Shown piece by piece: positions 49,940 to 59,749 of a stretch of DNA of 64,000 nucleotides. The stretch's first letter is position 1. Every line of letters starts with the position of its first letter. The notes below the pieces were generated by a model. It was not told the origin of the DNA. It made no database searches and saw only the letters and a program-made list of their open reading frames with translations. The DNA is from Roseibium sp. MMSF_3544 (GTDB lineage Bacteria; Pseudomonadota; Alphaproteobacteria; Rhizobiales; Stappiaceae). The position numbers were made by a program, and so were the translations under genes. The DNA is taken from assembly GCF_030732845.1 (NCBI RefSeq), contig NZ_JASHKA010000002.1, forward strand, positions 372,001-436,000, in the 5' to 3' direction.

Positions 49940-50917
49940 ATGACTGTTTTCGTCATCCGTCGACTGATGCAGGCGTTCCTTGTCGTCTTTCTCATGTCGG
50001 TCATCGTCTTCTTCGGCGTGAATATCGTCGGCGACCCGGTCTATATGCTGGTTAGTCCGGATGCAGACCAGGCGGACATTGAGGCTGCGATCCGCCGTCT
50101 CGGTCTCGACCGGCCGATCTGGGAGCAATATTTCCTGTTCCTGAAAGGCGCCGCGCAGGGCAATCTCGGGGACTCCTTCGTCTTCGGCGAACCGGCCCTG
50201 AAACTGATCCTCCATCATATGCCGGCAACGCTTGAACTGGCCTTCAGCGCATTGTTCCTCGCCATTGTCATTGGCATTCCGCTCGGCCTCTTTTCAGGTC
50301 TCTACCCGGATAATCCGGTGTCGAAAGGCATCATGGCGGGATCCATTCTCGGTTTTTCTCTGCCGACCTTCTGGGTCGGACTGATGCTCATCCTGCTCTT
50401 TGCAGTCGAACTTGGCTGGCTGCCCTCCACGGGGAGGGGTGACACGGCTTCGGTCTTCGGGATTCAAACCAGTCTCGCCACCTGGGACGGGATCCGGCAT
50501 ATCTTCCTGCCCGCGCTGAACCTCTCGCTTTTGAAGATTTCGCTCGCGATCCGTCTGACACGCGCCGGTGTTCGCGAAGCCATGAGCCAGGACTACGTGA
50601 AATACGCCCGAGCCAAGGGTATTTCGACGGGCCGCATTATCTTCGTGCATGTGATGAAAAACATCATGATCCCCGTCGTGACCGTCATGGGGCTCGAGTT
50701 CGGCAGCCTGATCGGGTTTTCGGTCGTGACGGAAACGATCTTTGCCTGGCCGGGCATGGGCAAGCTTCTGATTGATGCGATCCTGCAACTCGATCGCCCT
50801 GTGGTCGTGGCCTACCTGATGATCATGGTTCTGTTCTTTGTCCTGATCAATCTGGTCGTGGACATTCTTTATTCCATCCTGGACCCGAGGGTCCGCCTTC
50901 AGGACCAGGGCGCATGA
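49940..50917 (+). CDS. peptide ABC transporter permease (DppB family), system 1
   Basis: 325 residues. The N-terminal helix is TVFVIRRLMQAFLVVFLMSVIVFFGVN, the membrane core carries GIPLGLFSGLYPDNP, and the EAA region is RAGVREAMSQDYVKYARAKGI. Its stop overlaps the next gene's start by 4 bp, so the pair is coupled. Confidence 0.92.
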   Translation: MTVFVIRRLMQAFLVVFLMSVIVFFGVNIVGDPVYMLVSPDADQADIEAAIRRLGLDRPIWEQYFLFLKGAAQGNLGDSFVFGEPALKLILHHMPATLELAFSALFLAIVIGIPLGLFSGLYPDNPVSKGIMAGSILGFSLPTFWVGLMLILLFAVELGWLPSTGRGDTASVFGIQTSLATWDGIRHIFLPALNLSLLKISLAIRLTRAGVREAMSQDYVKYARAKGISTGRIIFVHVMKNIMIPVVTVMGLEFGSLIGFSVVTETIFAWPGMGKLLIDAILQLDRPVVVAYLMIMVLFFVLINLVVDILYSILDPRVRLQDQGA

Positions 50918-51831
50918 CCGACGCAACGCTGCAACCTTCAAGTCCTGCCACTGCAAAGGTGGAGACCCCTTTCCAGCGGTTTCGGACCGAATTCTTCGAA
51001 AGCCGCATCGCGTCCGGAGCGTTCGTCGTTTTGGTGATCATCATTCTGCTTGCGATCCTGGCTCCCTGGATCACGCCGCAGAACCCTTACGACCTGGCGC
51101 AGGTCGACGTGCTCGATGGCCGTTTGCCGCCGGGGTCGGAAGCCTTTGCAGGCTACACAATGTGGCTGGGGTCCGACGGGGCGGGCCGGGACCTTTATTC
51201 GGCAATCCTCTATGGGCTCAGAATTTCAATCTCCGTCGGTCTGGCCTCGGGCGTGATTGCCCTCTTGATCGGCATGGCGGTCGGCCTGATCGCCGCCTAT
51301 GTCGGCGGACGCACGGAAGCTGTCATCATGCGTGTCGTCGATCTGCAGCTTTCGTTTCCGGCGTCGCTGGTTGCGCTGATGCTGGTGGCCGCATTGGGCA
51401 AGGGGGTCGACAAGATCATCCTCGCACTTGTGGTTGCCCAGTGGGCCTATTATGCCCGCACGGTTCGAGCCACCGCGCTGGTTGAACGCGGCAAGGAATA
51501 TGTCGAAGCGGCCCAGTGCCTCGGCCTCTCCAAAATGAGGGTTGTCTTCAGGCACATCCTGCCCAACTGCCTTGCACCGCTCATCGTGGTCGGAACGGTG
51601 CAGACGGCCAGTGCGGTCTCACTTGAAGCGACCCTTTCCTTCCTTGGGGTCGGACTGCCGCAGACCGAGCCGTCGCTCGGCGTTCTGATCGCCAATGGTT
51701 TTGAGTACATGCTTTCGGGCAGGTACTGGATTTCGGTGTTTCCCGGCATTGCGCTGCTTCTGACGGTCGCGTCGATCAATCTTGTCGGCGATCACCTGCG
51801 TGACGTTCTCAATCCGAGGCTGAAGAAATGA
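50914..51831 (+). CDS. peptide ABC transporter permease (DppC family), system 1
   Basis: 305 residues. After a short cytoplasmic N-terminus comes a first helix (ASGAFVVLVIIILLAILAPWI), then LGSDGAGRDLYSAILYGLRISISVG, typical of DppC, and the EAA-like ERGKEYVEAAQCLGLSKMRV. ATGA overlaps on both sides join it to DppB and the first ATPase. Confidence 0.92.
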   Translation: MTDATLQPSSPATAKVETPFQRFRTEFFESRIASGAFVVLVIIILLAILAPWITPQNPYDLAQVDVLDGRLPPGSEAFAGYTMWLGSDGAGRDLYSAILYGLRISISVGLASGVIALLIGMAVGLIAAYVGGRTEAVIMRVVDLQLSFPASLVALMLVAALGKGVDKIILALVVAQWAYYARTVRATALVERGKEYVEAAQCLGLSKMRVVFRHILPNCLAPLIVVGTVQTASAVSLEATLSFLGVGLPQTEPSLGVLIANGFEYMLSGRYWISVFPGIALLLTVASINLVGDHLRDVLNPRLKK

Positions 51832-52802
51832 CCGCTGTTCTGGAGGTGAGCGGGCTGAAGACGCATTTCTTCACCCATGCCGGTGTCGTCAAGGCCGTTG
51901 ACGGCGTCGACTTTACGGTCAGCAAGGGCGAGGTCATGGGCCTCGTCGGGGAATCTGGGTCCGGAAAATCCATCACGGGATTTTCCATTCTTGGCCTCAT
52001 CGATCAGCCGGGCCGGATCGTCGAGGGCGCAATCCGCTTTAATGGTGAAGACATCGCGAATGCACCTGAAGCGAAGCTCAAGGCCATTCGCGGCAACAAA
52101 ATCTCGATGATCTTTCAAGACCCGATGATGACCCTCAACCCGGTCTTGCGCATCGATACACAGATGATGGAAGCAATTCTTGCGCATGAGGCAGTGCCCA
52201 AGAAGGAAGCCTGGGAACGCAGCCGGGATGCGCTCGGACTGGTTGGAATTCCGTCTCCGGAAGAACGATTGCGCGCCTATCCGCACCAGCTCTCCGGGGG
52301 CATGCGTCAGCGTGTCTCCATCGCGATTGCTTTCTTGAACAAGCCCGATCTGATCATTGCGGATGAACCTACGACGGCGCTCGACGTTACCATTCAGGCC
52401 CAGATCATCTACGAGGCCCAGAAACTGACGCGGCAAACGGGAACGGCGATGATCTGGATCACCCACGATCTTGCCGTCGTCGCCGGTCTCGCAGATCGGA
52501 TCTCGGTGATGTATGCGGGCCGGATTGTCGAACAAGGACAGACAGACGACGTGATTGACCGGCCCCTTCATCCCTACACGGTCGGTCTGCTGGGATCTGT
52601 TCCGACTGCGAACAATCGCGGCGAACGCCTTTTCCAGATCGAGGGCATGACCCCGAACATGCTGGCATTGCCCGAAGGGTGTGCGTTCGCGCCGCGCTGC
52701 GGTTCTGCGAGCGCTGCCTGCAAGGTGCCGCCACCGGTCGAGCATATCGCGGATCGAGAGCTCCGCTGTTATCACCCCCAGGCACAGGTTGCGGCACAAT
52801 GA
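51828..52802 (+). CDS. peptide ABC transporter ATPase (DppD family), system 1
   Basis: 324 residues with Walker A GESGSGKS, signature LSGGMRQR, Walker B DLIIADEPTTALDVT and the C-terminal oligopeptide-transporter extension with Cys-containing GCAFAPRCGSASAAC. It powers peptide uptake together with the following ATPase, whose start overlaps its stop. Confidence 0.93.
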   Translation: MTAVLEVSGLKTHFFTHAGVVKAVDGVDFTVSKGEVMGLVGESGSGKSITGFSILGLIDQPGRIVEGAIRFNGEDIANAPEAKLKAIRGNKISMIFQDPMMTLNPVLRIDTQMMEAILAHEAVPKKEAWERSRDALGLVGIPSPEERLRAYPHQLSGGMRQRVSIAIAFLNKPDLIIADEPTTALDVTIQAQIIYEAQKLTRQTGTAMIWITHDLAVVAGLADRISVMYAGRIVEQGQTDDVIDRPLHPYTVGLLGSVPTANNRGERLFQIEGMTPNMLALPEGCAFAPRCGSASAACKVPPPVEHIADRELRCYHPQAQVAAQ

Positions 52803-53797
52803 CGGCTCCGCTGGTAGAGATCCGCGACGTTTCGAAACGGTTCGCCCGGCGCCTGGACGTTGCCGGCAAGATCGCCCGGAAACTGGGCGCCGACATTCGC
52901 GAGGAAGTGGTCCACGCCGTCGACGAGGTCAATCTTGATATCCGTGAGGGAGAGGTTCTGGGACTGGTTGGCGAATCCGGTTGTGGCAAATCCACGCTCG
53001 GCCGCGTGGTCGCCGGCATTCATGCACCCAGCTCCGGACAGTTGCTCTTTGAGGGAAGCGATGTTGCGACCATGTCGAGCGCTGACAAAAGAGCGGCGAC
53101 CCTTGCAGTGCAGATGATATTTCAGGATCCGTTCGCAAGTCTCAATCCGAGGATGCGGGTTGAGGACATTATCGGAGAAGCCCCGAGGGTTCATGGGATC
53201 GTGTCTCGAAGTGACGTCCCGGACTATGTCGACGATGTCATGCGCAAGGTGGGGCTCGATCCGTCGCTTAAACGGCGCTACGCGCACCAGTTTTCCGGCG
53301 GTCAGCGACAACGTATCGGCATTGCACGAGCCCTTGCCGTGAAGCCGAAGTTTCTTGTCTGTGACGAGGCGATCGCCGCGCTCGACGTGTCGATCCAGGC
53401 GCAGGTAATCAACCTCTTCATGGACCTGCGTGAAGAGTTCGGTCTGACCTATCTGTTCATCAGCCATGATCTCAGTGTCGTCGAGCACATCGCTGACCGT
53501 GTGGCGATCATGTATCTGGGCCGCATTGTCGAAAGTGCGTCGACGGAGGAGATCTTCTCCGCGCCGAGGCATCCCTATACGCGCGCACTTCTGGCGGAAG
53601 CCCCGCGCCTGGATCAGCGCAAGCGCGACTTTGCGCCGATAGAAGGGGAAATTCCGTCGCCATTGGCACCCCCCGACGGGTGCTTTTTCAACCCACGCTG
53701 CCCGCATGCACAAGAGCTCTGCCGGCAGAAACAGCCGAAGCTGGAGACCTTCGGTGAGGCGCATTCCGTCGCCTGCCACTACTGGAAAGACCTTTGA
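52799..53797 (+). CDS. peptide ABC transporter ATPase (DppF family), system 1
   Basis: 332 residues with Walker A GESGCGKST, signature FSGGQRQR, Walker B FLVCDEAIAALDVS (Ala/Ile replace the usual Pro/Val around the Glu) and the C-terminal DGCFFNPRCPHAQELC extension. The ATG at 52799 overlaps the previous stop; the frame upstream to 52679 lies inside that gene and is ignored. Confidence 0.93.
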   Translation: MTAPLVEIRDVSKRFARRLDVAGKIARKLGADIREEVVHAVDEVNLDIREGEVLGLVGESGCGKSTLGRVVAGIHAPSSGQLLFEGSDVATMSSADKRAATLAVQMIFQDPFASLNPRMRVEDIIGEAPRVHGIVSRSDVPDYVDDVMRKVGLDPSLKRRYAHQFSGGQRQRIGIARALAVKPKFLVCDEAIAALDVSIQAQVINLFMDLREEFGLTYLFISHDLSVVEHIADRVAIMYLGRIVESASTEEIFSAPRHPYTRALLAEAPRLDQRKRDFAPIEGEIPSPLAPPDGCFFNPRCPHAQELCRQKQPKLETFGEAHSVACHYWKDL

Positions 53798-53961
53798 GAG
53801 AAACCGCCGGGGCCGACGTGCCATGGGCCTGATCCGGTTTCACGCGATCGACACGCTTGCATCGCGTCTGTCTCAAGTCGTTCCCCGAATAAACACTTTG
53901 GACCCGCCGCGAAAAAACAGGCGACGGTGCGGCTGGCAACTGCCGAATTTTGGAGGAAAAA

Positions 53962-55386
53962 ATGAAAAACACGGATCGTGTCTGGGATTTGGTAGATAGC
54001 CGCCGGGATGACTATATCGGTCTATCCGATCGTGTCTTTGATCAACCGGAAATCGCCTACACCGAGTTCAGGTCCGTTTCTGAACACAAGAAAATGCTGG
54101 AGCAGGAAGGCTTCCGGATTTCAGAAGGTGTTGCCGGCATACCCACCGCGATCGTCGGTGAAGCGGGCGACGAGGGGCCGGTGATTGCCATTCTCGGCGA
54201 ATTCGATGCTCTTCCAGAACTCGGGCAGGTTGCCGGTGTCGCCGAACACCAGCCGGTCGAAGCGGGCGGTCCTGGCCATGGCTGCGGTCACAATCTGCTT
54301 GGGTCGGCTGCGCTTATGGCTGCGTCTGCCGTCAAGGACTATCTCGCGGAACGGGGTATCAAGGGACGCGTGCGCTACTATGGCTGTCCGGCGGAGGAGG
54401 GCGGCGCGGCCAAAACTTTCATGGTGCGCGAAGGCGTGTTTGACGACGTGGACGCTGCGATCTCCTGGCATCCGGCGACATTCACTGCGGTCAACGAGGC
54501 CCGGTCGCTGGCCAACACGCGCATTGATTTCACCTTCCATGGCCGGGCGGCCCACGCCGCCGGAGCGCCGGAACTCGGCCGCAGCGCGCTGGATGCAATC
54601 GAGCTGATGAATGTCGGTGTCAATTACATGCGCGAACACATGCCGGACGAAGCAAGGGTGCACTATGCCTATCTGGATGCAGGTGGTATTGCCCCCAACG
54701 TCGTGCAGTCGAAGGCGACCGTTCGCCAACTTATCAGGGCGCGCGATCTTTCGGAACTGCGTGGGCTGATCGAACGGGTGCGCAAGATCGGCGAAGGCGC
54801 TGCCCTGATGACGGAGACAGAAGTCGAAACCAGCGTGGTCAGCGGCGTCTCCAACCTGATCGGCAACCGGCCACTGGAAGAGACCATGCAGCGGAACATG
54901 GACCGGCTGGGCGCGCCGGACTTTGACGATCAGGATCGTGAATTTGCAGACAAGATCCGTGCAACACTTAGCAAGGACAACATAACCGTGTCGTTCCGGC
55001 GGATCGGTGCCGAGGTGGATCCGGACCTTGCGCTTTGTGACTTTGTGGCGCCTCTCGACCGGCATAGTGAAGGCGGCGAAGGGTCAACCGACGTCGGTGA
55101 CGTAAGCTGGGCGGTTCCCACGGTCCAGGCACGCGTGGCGACCTGCGCTGTCGGAACGCCCTTTCACACCTGGCAGTTGACGGCCCAGGGCAAAGCCCCG
55201 GCGGCCCACAAAGGCATGACCCACGCCGCCAAGATCATGGCCGGAACCGCGGTGGATTTGTTTGAAGACAGTTCCGTGCTGGAGGATGCCATCAAGGCGC
55301 ACCGCTCAAAACTCGAGCGCGACCCTTATGCCTGTCCGATCCCGGACGACGTGTCTCCGCCGCTCAAGGCGATGAGCAACCAGTGA
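53962..55386 (+). CDS. M20D amidohydrolase, AbgB-like (aminoacyl-PABA/N-acyl hydrolase)
   Basis: This 474-residue protein is close in length and sequence style to AbgB. It carries GHGCGHNLLGSAA (metal ligands), CPAEEGGAAKTFM (catalytic Glu pair), SWHPATFT and an FHGRAAHAAGAPELG dimerisation-domain segment. AbgB-type enzymes cleave amide bonds such as in p-aminobenzoyl-glutamate; the true substrate here is unknown. The ATG at 53962 follows GGAGG. It is 164 bp behind the transporter genes and should degrade what system 1 imports. Confidence 0.85.
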   Translation: MKNTDRVWDLVDSRRDDYIGLSDRVFDQPEIAYTEFRSVSEHKKMLEQEGFRISEGVAGIPTAIVGEAGDEGPVIAILGEFDALPELGQVAGVAEHQPVEAGGPGHGCGHNLLGSAALMAASAVKDYLAERGIKGRVRYYGCPAEEGGAAKTFMVREGVFDDVDAAISWHPATFTAVNEARSLANTRIDFTFHGRAAHAAGAPELGRSALDAIELMNVGVNYMREHMPDEARVHYAYLDAGGIAPNVVQSKATVRQLIRARDLSELRGLIERVRKIGEGAALMTETEVETSVVSGVSNLIGNRPLEETMQRNMDRLGAPDFDDQDREFADKIRATLSKDNITVSFRRIGAEVDPDLALCDFVAPLDRHSEGGEGSTDVGDVSWAVPTVQARVATCAVGTPFHTWQLTAQGKAPAAHKGMTHAAKIMAGTAVDLFEDSSVLEDAIKAHRSKLERDPYACPIPDDVSPPLKAMSNQ

Positions 55387-55442
55387 CGTGCCAGGAAGAA
55401 TTCCACATTTGAGGTCAGTCTGTTGCCGATTGACGGAAAAAG

Positions 55443-55530
55443 TTGATCAAGGAATCTGGGCCATCTGAAAAACAGATCATTGGCGTCTTGAACAAGCAAT
55501 TGACTTGCGCCCCCGCGGACTTGGGGCCGA
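55443..55530 (+). pseudogene. IS3-family transposase (OrfA) remnant
   Basis: The frame starting at 55443 reads SEKQIIGVLNKQ, matching the conserved start of IS3-family OrfA proteins (SEEQIIGILKEQ). Similarity fades after about 25 residues, and no second frame or inverted repeats were found. It is a decayed fragment in the gap between two peptide transporter operons. Confidence 0.5.
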
Positions 55531-55618
55531 GCCAGCGTCTTTTCTCACCCGGGGTATGTCGCCGAGAGATCGCAAAAATCCAAAATGAGCTTCGTTGTCA
55601 AACGCCCCTGTGTCCGGA

Positions 55619-55798
55619 TCAGGCAGCAGGCTTAGGCAAATGCATACCTATGCTTTGAATTCTGCCATCCGCGCCGTTTTGCTGGAGCGCCGTCGCCACC
55701 GCTTTTGTGATGTCGAGCTTGGTTTTCTCAGCGTAAGCAATTCTCTCTGAGGGTTCGCTGGGCAAATTCCTCAAGTCTATTTCCATCGTGATTTTCAC
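55619..55798 (-). CDS. possible 59-residue protein behind transporter system 2
   Basis: A GTG start at 55798 preceded by GGAGG (9-base spacing) opens a 59-codon frame: basic N-terminus, then acidic helical IDLRNLPSEPSERIAYAEKTKLDITKAV, ending HLPKPAA. No family is recognised. It lies 110 bp beyond the ATPase gene in the same direction. The Shine-Dalgarno and amphipathic composition favour a real gene, but it is short. Confidence 0.4.
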   Translation of the reverse strand: MKITMEIDLRNLPSEPSERIAYAEKTKLDITKAVATALQQNGADGRIQSIGMHLPKPAA

Positions 55799-55907
55799 GT
55801 CTTTAGGCCTCCGCTTGCCCTTTGCCTGCCGCAAGAAATGCCAGGCGTGATGTGCCAGCATAAGTGGTGACTGTCCCGGACCGATAAGCGGAAAACGAAA
55901 CTTGTGC

Positions 55908-56861
55908 TTATGACAGCGGATTGAAGCAGGCGGCCTGATGGTTCGCCGGTCCTTCAAGGCTTGGTGACGACGCGGCGCATTCCGCGATTGCATTCCGGCA
56001 TCGGGCTCTGAAGGCGCAACCTGTCGGTGGATCCAGCGGATCCGGCAATTCGGTCTCGGCATTTTCCGGCGCCTTGAGCGGCCGACCAACAACGGGTGCG
56101 CTTTCGGCCAGCAACTTCGTGTAGGGGTGGCGGGGACTGGAGAAAACTTCTGCGGCGGTTCCAACCTCGACGATCGACCCGAAGTAGAGAACGGCAATCC
56201 GGTCGCTGACCGCTTCGACCACAGCCAGATCATGGCTGATAAACAGATAGGTGAGGTTCAACTGGCGCTTGAGATCTGCAAGCAGGTTCAGCACCTGGGC
56301 CTGCACCGACACATCAAGGGCTGAAACCGGCTCATCGAGGACAATGACTTGGGCATCGGCCGTCAACGCCCGCGCGATTCCAATCCGCTGCGCCTGTCCG
56401 CCAGAGAACTCGTGCGGGTAGCGATCGAGAAACTCCTCCCGAAGGCTGACCATTTCGAAGATCTCGGAGATGCGCCGCGCGCGTTCGTCTCGCCCCAGGC
56501 CGTGCAAGTGAACTAGCGGCGCTTCCATGATCTGGCGAATGGTCTTGCGGGGGTTGAGGCTGCTTACGGGATCCTGGAAGACGTACTGGATCTTTCGCCC
56601 AAAAAGTGCCGGATCGGTGTTTTGAAGAGGTTCACCGCTGATTTCAATCAGGCCGGTTGTCGGCTCCAGCAGACCCACCAGCATGCGGGCAAGAGTTGAT
56701 TTGCCACAGCCGGATTCGCCCACGATGCCGAGCGTTTCACCCTTTTCGACATCCAGATTCAGTGGATGGAGCGCCTTCACGATACCCTTGGGCGGACCCA
56801 GCAAACGCTTGCCGACGACGAAAGACTTCGAGAGGTTTTCAACGTGTACGGCGGTGTTCAT
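55908..56861 (-). CDS. peptide ABC transporter ATPase (DppF family), system 2
   Basis: 317 residues with Walker A GESGCGKST, signature FSGGQAQR (Ala for Arg in the fourth position after LSGG), Walker B VIVLDEPVSALDVS and a C-terminal CAFRARCRNAIAEC extension. Start overlaps the stop of the fused permease-ATPase gene by 4 bp. It forms the second ATPase of the importer. Confidence 0.93.
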   Translation of the reverse strand: MNTAVHVENLSKSFVVGKRLLGPPKGIVKALHPLNLDVEKGETLGIVGESGCGKSTLARMLVGLLEPTTGLIEISGEPLQNTDPALFGRKIQYVFQDPVSSLNPRKTIRQIMEAPLVHLHGLGRDERARRISEIFEMVSLREEFLDRYPHEFSGGQAQRIGIARALTADAQVIVLDEPVSALDVSVQAQVLNLLADLKRQLNLTYLFISHDLAVVEAVSDRIAVLYFGSIVEVGTAAEVFSSPRHPYTKLLAESAPVVGRPLKAPENAETELPDPLDPPTGCAFRARCRNAIAECAASSPSLEGPANHQAACFNPLS

Positions 56862-58750
56862 TGCAGCTCCCGATCTTCAACCAGGGATTTTTCAGGAAAC
56901 AGGCACCTGACCGATCGGCTTCCCGTGCCGATCAGCTCAATTTCCTGATTGGTGCATTGTGGCTGCCGGTTCGCACAGCGTTCTGCAAAAGCACATCCCG
57001 CCGGGAGATTGTTGACAACAGGTGGCAGGCCCGGGATTGCCTCAAGCTCCCGTTTGCCGCCCCCAAGTTCTGGAACACAGGCCATTAACCGGCTCGTATA
57101 GGGATGTACGGGATTGCCCAGAATGTCAGCGCTGTCTCCTTCTTCCACGATCCGGCCTGCATACATCACGGCAACCCGGTCGCAGAGTTGCGCCACCACG
57201 CCGAAGTCGTGCGTGATAAAGATGATCGCAAGTCCGCGTTCGCGGCGCAGATCGTTCAAAAGCGCCAGGATCTGTGCTTGCACCGTGACGTCCAGCGCTG
57301 TGGTGGGTTCGTCGGCAATGATAACGTCGGGGTCATTGGCGAGGGCCATCGCTATGCCGACACGTTGGCGCATGCCGCCAGACAGCTCATGCGGGAAACT
57401 CTTCGCCCTGCTTTCCGCATTGGGAATACGAACCGCCCTCAAGAGTTCTATCGCGCGCTGATTGGCCTCTTTTTTCGGGATTGCATGATGGCTCGTGATT
57501 GCTTCCGTCAACTGATCGCCGATACGAAACAACGGGTGCAGGGTCGCAAGCGGGTCCTGAAAAATGTAGGCGACGCGATCACCGCGATACGCGCGAAGGG
57601 TTTTGTAGCTTGCGCCGACCAGCTCTTCGCCTTTGAAGGCGACCGAACCCGCCGTGATAATGCCGGGAGGCGAGGAGACCAGACCCATCACGCTGAGCGC
57701 AGTGACGGATTTGCCCGAGCCGCTTTCGCCGATGATGCCAAGGCACTCCCCGGGTCTTACGGAAAGGTCGACGCCGCCAACCGCTTTGTAGATCTTGTCC
57801 TTTATCCTGAATTCGGTTCGCAGGTCCCTGATTGACAGCAATGCTTCCGGGTCACCAGGGGGCATTTCCGTGCGATTTTTGTCGACCAGCGTGGCCGGCT
57901 TCGGGCGACTCAGGGCGCCTGATTTCAGACGCGGATCCAGGGCATCGCGAATACCATCACCCAGCAGATTGATTGCCATGACGATGACCAGGATCATGGC
58001 ACCTGGGACGATGGAAGTGTGTGGGTTGGTAATCAGCGCCGACCGCGCTTCTCCCAGCATGGATCCCAAGTCGGCTTGCGGTGGCTGTGAACCGAGACCC
58101 AAAAACGACAACCCCGCGGTTTCAAGGATCATCCAGCCGATTGTGGTCGACATGGCAATGACGATGACCGGGATTACGTTCGGCAGCACTTCACTCAAAA
58201 TGATACGCATGTCGCCCATGCCCGAAAGCCGGGCGGCATCGACGAATTCCTTATGGGCAATGCTGACTGTAATTCCGCGAATGTTGCGTGCGAAAAAAGG
58301 AACATTGACCGCGGCCACTGCAATCAGCGCATTGAAGAGGCCTGGCCCAAGCGCGGCGACGATCGCCAGCGCAAGCAGGATGTACGGAAATGCCATGAGC
58401 ATGTCGACGCCGCGCATGATGATATTGTCCGTGCGCCCGCCGAAGTAGCCGGCAATGATGCCGATTGCTGAACCGATGGTGGCTGCGATCAGGGCAGCGG
58501 CAAATCCAACAGCAAGCGACAGCCGTGTTCCCCACAACAAGCGGGACAGCAGGTCGCGTCCAAGGTGGTCGGTTCCCAGAAGATGGCCATCGGAGAAGGG
58601 ACGAATGAAGCGGTCTCCGGTATTGGTCACGTCGGGATCCGCCAACGGCAGAACCGGCGTGAGTAACGCCAGAACAACGACGATTGCCATCACGATCGCA
58701 CCGGCAGCCGCGAGCCTGTTGCGGAACAGGAGAGCGAAAAACTGCCTCAT
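56858..58750 (-). CDS. fused permease-ATPase (DppC-DppD) of peptide ABC transporter, system 2
   Basis: This 630-residue single chain joins a DppC-type permease (about 1-285: first helix ALLFRNRLAAAGAIVMAIVVVLALL, LGTDHLGRDLLSRLLWGTRLSLAVG, RLSGMGDMRIILSEVLPNVIP) to a DppD-type ATPase (about 310-630: Walker A GESGSGKSVT, signature [19 protein letters not shown]-terminal GCAFAERCANRQPQC). The linker is Pro/Arg-rich. Such natural fusions are known in other proteobacteria. Overlaps of 4 bp link it to DppB and DppF. Confidence 0.92.
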   Translation of the reverse strand: MRQFFALLFRNRLAAAGAIVMAIVVVLALLTPVLPLADPDVTNTGDRFIRPFSDGHLLGTDHLGRDLLSRLLWGTRLSLAVGFAAALIAATIGSAIGIIAGYFGGRTDNIIMRGVDMLMAFPYILLALAIVAALGPGLFNALIAVAAVNVPFFARNIRGITVSIAHKEFVDAARLSGMGDMRIILSEVLPNVIPVIVIAMSTTIGWMILETAGLSFLGLGSQPPQADLGSMLGEARSALITNPHTSIVPGAMILVIVMAINLLGDGIRDALDPRLKSGALSRPKPATLVDKNRTEMPPGDPEALLSIRDLRTEFRIKDKIYKAVGGVDLSVRPGECLGIIGESGSGKSVTALSVMGLVSSPPGIITAGSVAFKGEELVGASYKTLRAYRGDRVAYIFQDPLATLHPLFRIGDQLTEAITSHHAIPKKEANQRAIELLRAVRIPNAESRAKSFPHELSGGMRQRVGIAMALANDPDVIIADEPTTALDVTVQAQILALLNDLRRERGLAIIFITHDFGVVAQLCDRVAVMYAGRIVEEGDSADILGNPVHPYTSRLMACVPELGGGKRELEAIPGLPPVVNNLPAGCAFAERCANRQPQCTNQEIELIGTGSRSVRCLFPEKSLVEDRELQ

Positions 58751-59694
58751 GTCTTGATCCTCGGGTCAAGCATGGACTGAGCGACATCGACGATAATGTT
58801 GAACAGCACGTAACACGCCGCAACAAAGACAACGCCGCCTTGAACAAGCAGGATGTCGCGCTTGAGAATGGCGTCAACCAGCATGCGGCCGACGCCGGGC
58901 CACTGGAAAACCATCTCGATGTAAACGGCTCCGGACAGAACAAAACCGGCCTGGATTCCAAGAACAGGAATGATTGAGACCATGGCAGCCTTGAGTGCGT
59001 GACGCCAGATGACGCCAAATTCATGCACGCCCTTGGCGCGCGCCGTGCGGATGAAATCCTGACGTAGCACCTCAAGCATGGCAGAACGGGAGAGCCTTGC
59101 GATAACCCCGATCGCGACGACGGAAAGCGCCGTTGCAGGCATGATCAGATGCCGGATCAAATCCGGCAGATCGCCCCCGCCATAGATGGCGTACATGCCG
59201 GAAACCGGGAGCCATTTCAGATTTACGGCAAACAGCAGCACCATCATCATTCCGAGAAAGAAAGAGGGGATCGAGATTCCCAGAAGCACGGCGAAGGTGA
59301 TTGCCTTGTCGGCAAAGCCGTACTGGCGCGCTGCCGAGACGACCCCGGCGATCACACCCAGCAGCGAGCAGAGTATGAAGGCTGTTCCTGCAAGAATGAG
59401 CGTTGCGTTGAACCGTTCAATAACTTCGTCGAGGACAGGACGGTTGAGCGCGAAGGAACGACCGAAGTCGCCCTGCAGCATATTGCCGAGCCAGATGAAA
59501 TAGCGTTGCCAGAGCGGCGCATCGAGACCGAGGTCCCGGTTGAGCTTTGCCACGTTTTCCGGGGTGGCATAGGACCCAAGAATAGCAGTGGCCGGATCTC
59601 CCGGAATCATTGCCATGATCAGAAATACGATCAACGTAATGCCAAACAGGACAGGGATTGCGGAAAGCAGGCGCTTGAAAATGTAACCTGCCAT
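58747..59694 (-). CDS. peptide ABC transporter permease (DppB family), system 2
   Basis: 315 residues. It starts GYIFKRLLSAIPVLFGITLIVFLIMAMIPGD, followed by FGRSFALNRPVLDEVIERFNATL and the EAA region RSAMLEVLRQDFIRTARAKGV. First permease gene behind the binding protein of system 2. Confidence 0.92.
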   Translation of the reverse strand: MAGYIFKRLLSAIPVLFGITLIVFLIMAMIPGDPATAILGSYATPENVAKLNRDLGLDAPLWQRYFIWLGNMLQGDFGRSFALNRPVLDEVIERFNATLILAGTAFILCSLLGVIAGVVSAARQYGFADKAITFAVLLGISIPSFFLGMMMVLLFAVNLKWLPVSGMYAIYGGGDLPDLIRHLIMPATALSVVAIGVIARLSRSAMLEVLRQDFIRTARAKGVHEFGVIWRHALKAAMVSIIPVLGIQAGFVLSGAVYIEMVFQWPGVGRMLVDAILKRDILLVQGGVVFVAACYVLFNIIVDVAQSMLDPRIKT

Positions 59695-59749
59695 GAGGTC
59701 TCCCGAGAGATCGTTCTTCGGCTGCGAGGCAGCGCAATCAAACTGATGC

